DNA of 6,073 nt, taken from Rhodoferax sp. (GTDB taxonomy: Bacteria; Pseudomonadota; Gammaproteobacteria; Burkholderiales; Burkholderiaceae). Below, piece after piece: positions 1-5,296 of this stretch (positions within the stretch are counted from its first letter, which is position 1; the number at the start of each line of letters is the position of its first letter). Both the position numbers and the translations under genes were made by a program. A model generated the notes under the pieces. The model ran no database searches. It had not been told where the DNA came from and saw nothing but the letters and a program-made list of their open reading frames with translations. The stretch lies in NCBI GenBank assembly GCA_028292075.1, contig JAQGNA010000414.1, positions 1-6,073 of the forward strand, written 5' to 3'.

Positions 1-1
1 C

Positions 2-739
2 GGCTGGCAGCAGGCGCTGGTCATCCTGGGCGCGGCCGTGCTGCTGCTGGTGCCGCTTTCATTCTGGCTTCGCGAGCCCGGTTTCGGTGGCACAAGCGCC
101 GCCCCACGCCAGCAGAGCATCGGCCAGGCCTTTCGTGAAGCCTTCAAGTACCCGAGCTTCCAGTTGCTGATGGCCGGCTACTTCGTCTGCGGCTTTCAGG
201 TGGTGTTCATCGGCGTGCACATGCCGAGCTACCTGAAGGACAAGGGCCTGTCGCCCGAGGTGGCCGGCTATGCCCTGGCACTGATCGGCCTCTTCAACGT
301 GTTCGGCACCTACATCGCCGGTACGCTGGGCCAGCGGCTGGCGAAGAAAAACATCCTTGCCTTCATCTATTTCGCGCGGGCGGTGGTCATCAGCGTGTTC
401 CTGCTGGTGCCGCTGACGCCGCTAAGCGTCTACGTCTTTGCCAGCGTGATGGGGCTGCTGTGGCTGTCGACCGTGCCGCCGACCAATTCACTGGTGGCCC
501 AGATCTTCGGCGTGCAGCATCTTTCGATGCTCAGCGGCTTCATCTTCTTCAGCCATCAGATCGGCTCCTTCATGGGCGTCTGGCTGGGCGGCTATCTGTA
601 TGACCGCACCGGCAGCTACGACATCGTCTGGATCATCGCCATCGCGCTCGGCGTGTTCGCCGGCCTGGTGAACCTGCCGGTGAAAGAAAACGCCATCCAC
701 AGGCCACTGCCTGCCGGTTCCGCCGGTTCCGCTGCATAG
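2..739 (+). CDS. MFS transporter, C-terminal half (5' end outside window)
   Basis: This is the C-terminal 245 residues of a major facilitator superfamily inner-membrane transporter; the reading frame is open from the left edge, so the true start lies upstream. What remains looks like TM6 (GWQQALVILGAAVLLL), a basic and Gly/Ala-rich central loop, and TM7 to TM12. After TM8 comes the loop GTLGQRLAKKN, matching the GxLxxRxxRK-type repeat found between MFS helices 8 and 9. TM11 ends in GGYLYDRTGSY, a common MFS signature. The overall look (GVHMPSYLKDKGLSPEVAGYAL) resembles monocarboxylate or oxalate/formate-type MFS proteins, but the substrate cannot be read from the sequence. The protein ends in a short Ala/Gly/Pro tail. 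A 42-codon ORF starts 7 bp after the stop, which suggests a shared transcript. The family call is firm; the substrate is unknown. Confidence 0.92.
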   Translation, partial: GWQQALVILGAAVLLLVPLSFWLREPGFGGTSAAPRQQSIGQAFREAFKYPSFQLLMAGYFVCGFQVVFIGVHMPSYLKDKGLSPEVAGYALALIGLFNVFGTYIAGTLGQRLAKKNILAFIYFARAVVISVFLLVPLTPLSVYVFASVMGLLWLSTVPPTNSLVAQIFGVQHLSMLSGFIFFSHQIGSFMGVWLGGYLYDRTGSYDIVWIIAIALGVFAGLVNLPVKENAIHRPLPAGSAGSAA

Positions 740-746
740 GCCCGCC

Positions 747-875
747 ATGCGCATCCGCCCGCGCACCATCGCCTGCTTCGGCGCCGCCGCCCTCGCCCTG
801 GGCGGCGTGTTCACCCTGTACACGCGGCCTGAGTTTCTGGTGTCGCTGGCCGATCAGCTCTGGGCCTGTTTCTGA
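747..875 (+). CDS. Small single-pass membrane protein, 42 aa, hypothetical
   Basis: This ATG-initiated 42-residue ORF starts 7 bp after the MFS stop and is below the usual annotation cutoff. It has a basic N-terminus (MRIRPRTIA), one hydrophobic segment at about residues 8-25 (Ala/Leu/Gly/Val-rich), then a polar and aromatic C-terminus (TRPEFLVSLADQLWACF). The order suggests a single inner-membrane helix with the N-terminus inside. Codons favour G or C at the third position, as in the neighbouring genes. The ribosome-binding site is poor: only an AGG overlapping the MFS stop, so translation may be coupled to the transporter. I recall short Burkholderiales proteins ending in similar -LADQ-WACF strings, but I could not check this. 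Its TGA stop overlaps the open frame of the following methyltransferase. The function is unknown. Confidence 0.6.
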   Translation: MRIRPRTIACFGAAALALGGVFTLYTRPEFLVSLADQLWACF

Positions 876-913
876 AGAACGTCGATCATTCGGGCCTGCA
901 GGCCTCGCCCTGG

Positions 914-1417
914 GTGCAGCGCTGGTCGTCGCTGGTGCCGGCCAGCGGCACCCTGCTCGATGTGGCCTGCGGCGGCGGTCGCCACATGCGCTGGTTTGCG
1001 TCGCGCGGCCATGCGGTGACCGGCGTCGATCGCTCGGCGGAAGCGCTCGATGCCCTCAAGGCAGACTTCGAAACCGTGCTTGCCGACATTGAAAACGGCC
1101 CCTGGCCGCTCGAGGGCCGGGTGTTCGATGCGGTGGTCGTCACCAACTACCTGTGGCGCCCGTTGCTCCCACGCATCGTGGGCAGCGTCGCGGCCGGCGG
1201 TGTGCTGCTGTATGAAACCTTCGCGGCCGGCAACGAAACCGTGGGCAAGCCCTCGCGGCCCGACTTCCTGCTGCAGCCCGGCGAACTGCTCCGCGCCGCG
1301 GCGGGCCTGCGCGTGGTGGCATTCGAGGACGGCTTCGTCGACGGGCCGCCGCGCTTCGTGCAGCGCATCGCAGCCGTTCGCGAAACCGGCCCTGCGCCTG
1401 CGCGGCACCGCTTGTAG
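914..1417 (+). CDS. Class I SAM-dependent methyltransferase (start uncertain)
   Basis: This is a Rossmann-fold methyltransferase that uses S-adenosylmethionine. Motif I is clear at residues 14-24 counted from this start ([11 protein letters not shown]), followed by the acidic end of strand 2 ([10 protein letters not shown]), an acidic motif ([10 protein letters not shown]) and motif IV ([15 protein letters not shown]). [26 protein letters not shown] resembles small TehB-like methyltransferases of unknown substrate. The coordinates use the GTG at 914, the only ATG/GTG/TTG candidate near the N-terminus. The frame is open back to 833, and the residues before the GTG (NVDHSGLQASPW) look like genuine N-terminal sequence, because relatives usually have residues before the S-P-W-V-x-R-W segment. 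A CTG at 872-874, overlapping the upstream TGA, is an alternative start that adds 14 residues. The protein is probably cytosolic; its methyl acceptor is unknown. Confidence 0.85.
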   Translation: MQRWSSLVPASGTLLDVACGGGRHMRWFASRGHAVTGVDRSAEALDALKADFETVLADIENGPWPLEGRVFDAVVVTNYLWRPLLPRIVGSVAAGGVLLYETFAAGNETVGKPSRPDFLLQPGELLRAAAGLRVVAFEDGFVDGPPRFVQRIAAVRETGPAPARHRL

Positions 1418-1459
1418 CCGGCTTTACCGCAGCCTCACCAGGGCCCCCGCCCGGCTGGG

Positions 1460-1465
1460 TAGAAT
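1460..1465 (+). promoter_or_regulatory. Candidate -10 element of the dapA promoter
   Basis: TAGAAT within GGGTAGAATGCG resembles a sigma-70 -10 hexamer and lies about 170 bp upstream of dapA in non-coding DNA. No convincing -35 box sits 16-18 bp upstream. It is the best match in the gap but is inferred by eye only. Initiation here would give a leader of roughly 165 nt that contains the hairpin element. Confidence 0.35.
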
Positions 1466-1503
1466 GCGCCTTTCCGTTCAAGGCGACCCGCCCAACGTTC
1501 AGA

Positions 1504-1641
1504 ATGAGTGTCCCATTCCAGAGATACCGCGGAACCGGCTCTGCCGGGCCGCAGGTATCGCCCCCTGCAAGGGGGGAGGAGCTACACGACGTGAGCGACC
1601 TGGGGGTGAGCCATTCCACCCGTTTGAGACTGCGGACATGA
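1504..1641 (+). CDS. Possible 45-codon leader ORF overlapping the dapA start
   Basis: An ATG-initiated frame runs uninterrupted for 45 codons. Its TGA (1639-1641) overlaps the dapA ATG (1638-1640) as ATGA, the classic geometry for translational coupling. dapA itself has no recognisable Shine-Dalgarno sequence, so coupling would be useful. Against it being real: the leader ORF also lacks a clear ribosome-binding site, its peptide ([16 protein letters not shown]...) looks like no known protein, and most of it is encoded by the hairpin element, so the open frame may be chance in high-GC DNA. Reported as a possibility only. Confidence 0.2.
   Translation: MSVPFQRYRGTGSAGPQVSPPARGEELHDVSDLGVSHSTRLRLRT
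1513..1618. repeat. Hairpin-rich intergenic element flanked by CCATTCCA direct repeats
   Basis: Two perfect 8-bp direct repeats, CCATTCCA at 1513-1520 and 1611-1618, bracket 90 bp of highly structured sequence. Inside are a long interrupted hairpin (1523-1559), a second C/G-run hairpin (1561-1575) and a G-rich tail (CCTGGGGGTGAG, 1599-1610). The arrangement resembles a dispersed intergenic repeat or small non-autonomous element, and the 8-bp repeats could be a target duplication. Similar strings (CGCCCCCT...AGGGGG...GGGGGTG) are familiar to me from Comamonadaceae intergenic regions, but copy number cannot be judged from one window. Confidence 0.5.
1523..1559 (+). promoter_or_regulatory. 15-bp interrupted stem-loop in the dapA leader
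   Basis: Three nested complementary segments pair in order: GATACC (1523-1528) with GGTATC (1554-1559), GCGG (1529-1532) with CCGC (1549-1552), and CCGGC (1535-1539) with GCCGG (1543-1547) around a TCT loop. The interruptions are AA opposite G and one bulged A. No T-run follows, so it is not a standard intrinsic terminator. It may be an RNA structure, a protein-binding dyad or the core of a repeat. Confidence 0.6.
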
Positions 1642-2522
1642 CACCCATTACTGGCAGCATCGTGGCACTCGTGACCCCGATGCACGAAGACGGCAGCGTC
1701 GACTACCCCACCCTGCGCAAGCTGATCGACTGGCACATCACCGAAGGCACCGACTGCATCGGCGTGGTCGGCACCACCGGCGAATCGCCGACGGTCAACG
1801 TCGACGAACACTGCGAAATCATCCGCGTCTCGGTCGAACAGGCCAAGGGGCGTGTGCCCATCATGGCAGGCTGCGGCGCGAATTCAACTTCCGAAGCCAT
1901 CGAGCTGACGCGCTTCGCCAAGAAGGTCGGCGCGGACTGCCAACTTCAGGTCGTGCCCTACTACAACAAGCCGACCCAGGAAGGCCAGTACCAGCATTTC
2001 AAGGCCATCGCCGAAGCGGTGGGTGACCTGCCCATGGTGCTCTACAACGTACCCGGCCGCACGGTCGGCGACCTGCAGCACGACACCGTGCTGCGCCTGA
2101 CCCAAGTGCCAGGCATCGTCGGCATCAAGGAAGCCACGGGCAACATCGAGCGCGCGCAGTGGCTGATTCGCGACGTGCCCAAGGGCTTCGCCGTGTACTC
2201 CGGCGACGACCCCACCGCCGTCGCGCTCATGCTGTGCGGCGGACAGGGCAACGTGAGCGTCACTGCCAACATCGCGCCGCGCCTCATGCACGAGCTGTGC
2301 GTGGCCGCCATTGCCGGCGACACGCGAACGGCCATGGAAATCCAGCGCAAGCTGATGCCGGTGCACAAGCACCTGTTCGTGGAAGCCAACCCGATTCCGC
2401 TGAAGTGGGCCATGGCCCGAATGAACCTCTGCGGCGGCACGATGCGGCTGCCGATGACACCGCTGTCCGCCAGCTTCGAGCCGGTGGTGGAAGCCGCGCT
2501 GAAAAGCAGCGGCCTGATCTGA
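1638..2522 (+). CDS. dapA: 4-hydroxy-tetrahydrodipicolinate synthase
   Basis: DapA condenses pyruvate with L-aspartate 4-semialdehyde in the cytosol, the first committed step toward diaminopimelate (for peptidoglycan) and lysine. The product is 294 residues, normal for this TIM-barrel family. Visible active-site residues are Thr46/Thr47 in GTTGES, Tyr109 in PYYNKP, Tyr136 and Arg141 in YNVPGRT, and the Schiff-base Lys164 in GIKEATG; they correspond to E. coli Thr44/45, Tyr107, Tyr133, Arg138 and Lys161. The start [15 protein letters not shown] is the standard family N-terminus, although the frame stays open far upstream and there is no good Shine-Dalgarno sequence. bamC follows after 23 bp, the linkage also seen in E. 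coli (dapA-nlpB). No lysine-riboswitch-like leader is seen. High confidence. Confidence 0.98.
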   Translation: MTPITGSIVALVTPMHEDGSVDYPTLRKLIDWHITEGTDCIGVVGTTGESPTVNVDEHCEIIRVSVEQAKGRVPIMAGCGANSTSEAIELTRFAKKVGADCQLQVVPYYNKPTQEGQYQHFKAIAEAVGDLPMVLYNVPGRTVGDLQHDTVLRLTQVPGIVGIKEATGNIERAQWLIRDVPKGFAVYSGDDPTAVALMLCGGQGNVSVTANIAPRLMHELCVAAIAGDTRTAMEIQRKLMPVHKHLFVEANPIPLKWAMARMNLCGGTMRLPMTPLSASFEPVVEAALKSSGLI

Positions 2523-2545
2523 CAAGACCTCAATAGGACGACGAC

Positions 2546-3622
2546 GTGAATCAATCTGCAAGACTGGCCCTGCTCGGCCTGACCGTGGCGCTGGGCGCCT
2601 GCTCGGTGCTGGAAGGCGACAAGATCGACTACAAAAGCGCCGCCAAGGCGCCCACGCTGGAGGTGCCACCCGACCTCTCCCAGCTGAACCGCGAGAGCCG
2701 CTACGTCGTGCCGGGCGCACCGGTCACGGCCAGCAACTACCAGATCGGCCAGGCCGCCCCCACCGCCCCGACCGCCGCCACCGCCATCGGCGACGTGCGC
2801 ATCGAACGCGCCGGCAACCAGCGCTGGCTGGTCGTCGCCCGTCCGGCCGACCAACTGTGGGGCCCGGTGCGAGACTTCTGGCAGGAGAACGGCTTCCTGC
2901 TGATCCAGGACCAGGCCGCGCTGGGCATCATGGAAACCGACTGGGCCGAAAACCGGGCCAAGATTCCGCAGGATTTCATCCGCAACACCATCGGCAAGGT
3001 CTTCGATTCGCTCTATTCCACCAGCGAGCGCGACAAGTTCCGCACCCGCCTGGAGCGCAGCGCCAGCGGCGCCACCGAGATCTACGTCACGCACCGCGGC
3101 ATGGTCGAGGTCTACAACAGCACGCAAAAGGACCAGACCGTCTGGCAGCCCCGCCCCGCCGACCCGGAACTCGAAGCCGAGTTCCTGCGCCGCCTGATGG
3201 TGCGCCTGGGCAGCACCAACGAACAAGCGCAGTCGGTGCTGGCGGCCTCCGCAGCGCCCGCGTCGGCACGCGTGTCCATGGTGAACAACCAGCCGGTGGT
3301 GCAGATCGCCGACGGCTTCGACCGTGCCTGGCGGCGTGTCGGCCTGACGCTCGATCGCACCGGCTTCACCGTCGAAGACCGGGACCGCAGCCAGGGTCTT
3401 TACTTCGTCCGATATGTGGCGCCCAACGCCGACAAGAAGGAGCCAGGCTTCTTCTCGAAGCTGTTCAACTCCACCACGAACACGCCGCCGCTGAAGTACC
3501 GCATCGCGGTGCGCAGCCAGGCCGATGCGACCACAGTGTCGGTGCTGAACGCCGATGGCGCCCCCGAATCGTCCGCCAACGCCCAGCGCATCGTTCAGGT
3601 CATCGCGGACGACTTGAAGTAG
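2546..3622 (+). CDS. bamC: Outer-membrane assembly lipoprotein BamC (NlpB/DapX)
   Basis: BamC is a lipoprotein subunit of the BAM complex, which folds beta-barrel proteins into the outer membrane; it binds BamD. The 358-residue product begins with a short signal peptide and lipobox LGAC, so Cys19 should be lipidated; Ser at +2 is compatible with outer-membrane sorting. Next comes the conserved flexible segment DYKSAAKAPTLEVPPDLSQL (about residues 28-47), equivalent to the BamC tail that docks on BamD. A Pro/Ala/Thr linker (about 70-80) leads to two helix-grip domains, at about 85-185 and 245-358, separated by a second Ala-rich linker. The start is GTG with a good AGGA (2535-2538) 7 nt upstream, and the lipobox position supports it. 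It is probably translated from the dapA transcript. No clear terminator follows. Confidence 0.95.
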   Translation: MNQSARLALLGLTVALGACSVLEGDKIDYKSAAKAPTLEVPPDLSQLNRESRYVVPGAPVTASNYQIGQAAPTAPTAATAIGDVRIERAGNQRWLVVARPADQLWGPVRDFWQENGFLLIQDQAALGIMETDWAENRAKIPQDFIRNTIGKVFDSLYSTSERDKFRTRLERSASGATEIYVTHRGMVEVYNSTQKDQTVWQPRPADPELEAEFLRRLMVRLGSTNEQAQSVLAASAAPASARVSMVNNQPVVQIADGFDRAWRRVGLTLDRTGFTVEDRDRSQGLYFVRYVAPNADKKEPGFFSKLFNSTTNTPPLKYRIAVRSQADATTVSVLNADGAPESSANAQRIVQVIADDLK

Positions 3623-3657
3623 GCGCCTTTCCGGGTTTTCAGGTTGCGCACGGCGTG

Positions 3658-3708
3658 TTGCGCTCACCCGACGCTTTGAAAAGGTCAGGACGGGCGCGCA
3701 GAGCGCAA
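3658..3708 (+). repeat. Inverted repeat after bamC (TTGCGCTC / GAGCGCAA)
   Basis: A perfect 8-bp inverted repeat, TTGCGCTC (3658-3665) and GAGCGCAA (3701-3708), encloses 35 nt. A CCCG/CGGG pair (3667-3670 with 3691-3694) could extend the pairing across a 6-nt bulge. It lies between bamC and the next gene with no T-run after it, so it is not a typical intrinsic terminator. It may be a 3'-end structure or chance in GC-rich DNA. A smaller CCGGC-AAC-GCCGG hairpin follows at 3719-3731. Confidence 0.35.
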
Positions 3709-3861
3709 TAGTGGCGCCCCGGCAACGCCGGTTCTGCCGCGCTCCGAAAGGCTGGTCCTGTCAGGCGTGGCATGAAGGTCGTGCCTTGCCCTTATTTGCA
3801 CATCAAACAGGGTGGAGCACGCCAAGTCTCAAGACGCAGCTCGCCGATCATTGACGAACCC

Positions 3862-4638
3862 ATGCTCCGTTTCAAGAATCTAGGCAGCGGCAGTACCGGT
3901 AACGCCACCCTCATCGAAGCGGGCAGCGGGGGTGCGAGGAAGCGGTTGCTGGTCGATTGCGGTCTCGGCATTCGGCAACTGGATTTCCGGTTGAATCAGG
4001 CCGGCCTGCAGGCCGACGAGCTCGACGCGATCTTCATCACGCACGAGCACAGTGACCACATCGGCTGCGCGCGCCAACTGGCGATGCGTTACCGCATTCC
4101 GGTGTGGATGAGCCACGGCACCCACATGGGAATGGGCATGGTCGATTTCGACGGCTTGCTGAACATCACCCGCGACAGCGCGCCAATCGACCTCGGTGAG
4201 ATGCAGGTCATGCCTTTCACCGTGCCGCACGACGCGCGAGAGCCGCTGCAGCTCACCGCGAGCGATGGCGACGCGAGGCTCGGCGTGCTGACCGACCTGG
4301 GCCATGCCAGCCCGCACGTCCTGCGGCATGTGGCCGACTGCCATGCGCTGCTGCTCGAATGCAATCATGACCCGGAGATGCTGAGCGCCTCGCGCTACCC
4401 GCCGTTCCTCAAACGCCGCGTTGCCGGCTTGTACGGCCACCTGGCCAACCACGCGGCCGCTGAAATTGCCGAAGCGGTTGCCGGCAACGGCCTGAGGCGC
4501 ATCGTTGCCGCCCATCTCAGCCAGCAGAACAACCGGCCGGACCTGGCACTTGCGGCGCTCTCGGCAAGGGCGGCCTGTGAGGCGATCGAACTGCTGGTCG
4601 CGCATCCGGTGGAAGGCACCGACTGGCTGGACGTGTAA
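3862..4638 (+). CDS. MBL-fold metallo-hydrolase, YycJ/WalJ-like
   Basis: This 258-residue protein belongs to the metallo-beta-lactamase superfamily. GSGSTGN (residues 8-14) begins the first beta strands, and the metal-binding motif HEHSDH (61-66) follows ITHE. Downstream candidate ligands are the His in TVPHDAREP and the Asp in VLTDLGHAS, then LECNHDPEML and the C-terminal His in AAHLSQQNN. GSGS-GN, LECNHD and HLS-NN together fit the YycJ/WalJ group rather than beta-lactamases; a Bacillus YycJ has been reported as a DNA exonuclease. The function here is inferred. The ATG at 3862 is chosen because MLRFKNLGSGS matches the family N-terminus; an ATG at 3772 would add 30 residues without family character. 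No strong Shine-Dalgarno precedes 3862. It is transcribed toward the bidirectional terminator 108 bp after its stop. Confidence 0.88.
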   Translation: MLRFKNLGSGSTGNATLIEAGSGGARKRLLVDCGLGIRQLDFRLNQAGLQADELDAIFITHEHSDHIGCARQLAMRYRIPVWMSHGTHMGMGMVDFDGLLNITRDSAPIDLGEMQVMPFTVPHDAREPLQLTASDGDARLGVLTDLGHASPHVLRHVADCHALLLECNHDPEMLSASRYPPFLKRRVAGLYGHLANHAAAEIAEAVAGNGLRRIVAAHLSQQNNRPDLALAALSARAACEAIELLVAHPVEGTDWLDV

Positions 4639-4745
4639 GCCGGAGCGGGCGCGGCAGGCAAGCGCGTGGAGCTTGAGGCATGGCGCCGAACGCATCGGCC
4701 CGCAAAACGCCTGCCACCGGGTGTTGGACTGCTCTCTGCAGGCGT

Positions 4746-4773
4746 AAAAAAAGCCACCTCGCGGTGGCTTTTT
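4746..4773. terminator. Bidirectional intrinsic terminator
   Basis: A GCCACC-TCGC-GGTGGC stem-loop (4753-4768) is flanked by seven A on the left and five T on the right, so either strand gives a stable GC hairpin followed by a U-run. It sits 108 bp after the MBL gene on + and 25 bp after the Ala-rich lipoprotein on -, between convergent genes. A textbook shared terminator. Confidence 0.93.
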
Positions 4774-4797
4774 GCCTTGTGGGCGCTGACCGAAGAA

Positions 4798-5109
4798 TTA
4801 CTTCTTTGGAGCAGCAGCATCGGCAGCGGCCTTGGCGGCATCGCCGGCAGCCTTGGCTGCATCGCCAGCGGCGTTGGCAGCATCAGCGGCTGCACCGACC
4901 ACGGCGCCGGAAGCTGCGGTAGCGGCAGCGCCAGCAGCGGAAGATGCGTCAGCGGCGGCCGAAGCTGCGGCAGCAGCAGCAGGAGCTGCTGCAGGTGCTG
5001 GTGCTTCAACTGGAGCGGGTGCGGGCGCAGGAGCCGGCTCTTCTTTTTTACCACAGGCGGCCAGGGCAGCGGCGGCAACCAGAGCTGCCAGTACAAGCGA
5101 TTTGTTCAT
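4798..5109 (-). CDS. Ala-rich small lipoprotein, function unknown
   Basis: This 103-residue product has a lipoprotein signal, MNKSLVLAALVAAAALAAC, with lipobox LAAC and lipidated Cys19; Gly at +2 permits outer-membrane sorting. The mature protein starts GKKEE, passes through an Ala/Pro stretch that is probably an extended spacer, then becomes an Ala-dominated segment likely to be helical. About half of the mature residues are Ala. Its C-terminus carries a 7-residue repeat (AGDAAKA AGDAAKA AADAAAP) encoded by 21-bp DNA repeats and ends in PKK. The shape, lipid anchor plus long Ala/Lys/Asp helix, is loosely like Lpp-type or spacer lipoproteins, but no family is recognised. The start is set by AAGGA (5118-5122) 8 nt upstream and by the signal peptide; a longer frame starting at 5139 lacks these. 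It has its own likely promoter and ends at the shared terminator. Confidence 0.88.
   Translation of the reverse strand: MNKSLVLAALVAAAALAACGKKEEPAPAPAPAPVEAPAPAAAPAAAAAASAAADASSAAGAAATAASGAVVGAAADAANAAGDAAKAAGDAAKAAADAAAPKK
4808..4891 (-). repeat. Four imperfect 21-bp tandem repeats in the lipoprotein gene
   Basis: Units lie at 4808-4828, 4829-4849, 4850-4870 and 4871-4891, sharing the pattern G-C-x-T-T-G-G-C-x-G-C-A-T-C-G-C-C on the + strand, with the first unit the most diverged. Each encodes seven residues (A-G-D-A-A-K-A type) on the - strand. The register keeps the protein frame, so repeat number could change without frameshift. Confidence 0.75.
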
Positions 5110-5130
5110 TGCAAAAATCCTTTTATAGAG

Positions 5131-5149
5131 GGAAATCAATTTCCGGAAA
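5131..5149. promoter_or_regulatory. Overlapping dyads in the lipoprotein leader
   Basis: GGAAAT-CA-ATTTCC (5131-5144) is a perfect inverted repeat and overlaps a second perfect palindrome, TTTCCGGAAA (5140-5149). Both lie 20-40 bp upstream of the lipoprotein start, just beyond its Shine-Dalgarno. With a 2-nt loop the first is a better candidate DNA operator than an RNA hairpin. No regulator is identified. Confidence 0.4.
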
Positions 5150-5181
5150 CTGTCACCGCAACCCCGTTGTGATGACCGAGC

Positions 5182-5201
5182 GAAAGCACTCGAGCTCTTT
5201 C
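5182..5201. promoter_or_regulatory. 20-bp imperfect dyad near the lipoprotein promoter
   Basis: GAAAG-CA-CTCGAG-CT-CTTTC is symmetric in its arms and in its CTCGAG core, with two mismatched positions on each side. It lies about 7-26 bp downstream of the transcription start expected from the -10 at 5215-5220, a position where a repressor could act. Candidate operator, by inspection only. Confidence 0.35.
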
Positions 5202-5214
5202 AACTCAGCCAAAA

Positions 5215-5220
5215 ATTATA
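5215..5220 (-). promoter_or_regulatory. Candidate -10 (TATAAT) for the Ala-rich lipoprotein gene
   Basis: Read on the - strand this is a perfect TATAAT in an AT-rich patch, about 105 bp upstream of the lipoprotein start. The -35 is weak: TTAACA is 21 bp away and TTGCGA only 11 bp, neither at ideal spacing. The predicted leader is about 100 nt and contains the two dyads. Confidence 0.5.
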
Positions 5221-5296
5221 ACCCTTACCCCTCGCAATGATTGTTAACCCTAAGTAACTCAACCAGGTTGGCCGCGCTTTGTGAGGGACTGTGGCG

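Noticed and set aside
1418..1637. Lysine riboswitch upstream of dapA
   Set aside because: The leader lacks the multi-helix core and conserved junctions of the L-box, and the hairpin is better explained as a repeat-like element.
1050..2522. A 490-codon frame that would make DapA with a 196-residue N-terminal extension
   Set aside because: The upstream part overlaps the methyltransferase in another frame and is Arg/Ser/Pro-rich nonsense; DapA homologues start at [14 protein letters not shown].
2042..3667. Long - strand open frame opposite dapA/bamC
   Set aside because: Its translation is His/Arg/Gly/Val-rich with no domain; it is the typical antisense shadow of high-GC coding DNA.
3772..3861. 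30-residue N-terminal extension of the MBL protein from ATG 3772
   Set aside because: The extension lacks family similarity or signal-peptide character, and the family N-terminus MLRFKNLGSGS begins at 3862.
4808..4891. CRISPR-like repeat array
   Set aside because: The repeats are contiguous 21-bp coding units without unique spacers and keep the lipoprotein frame.
5122..5127. TATAAA on the - strand as the lipoprotein -10
   Set aside because: Transcription would begin within or after the Shine-Dalgarno, and no -35 is at suitable spacing.
4832..5128. + strand Ala-rich ORF opposite the lipoprotein
   Set aside because: It is produced by the GCN-rich repeats read antisense; it has no ribosome-binding site, and the - strand has signal peptide, lipobox, Shine-Dalgarno and terminator.
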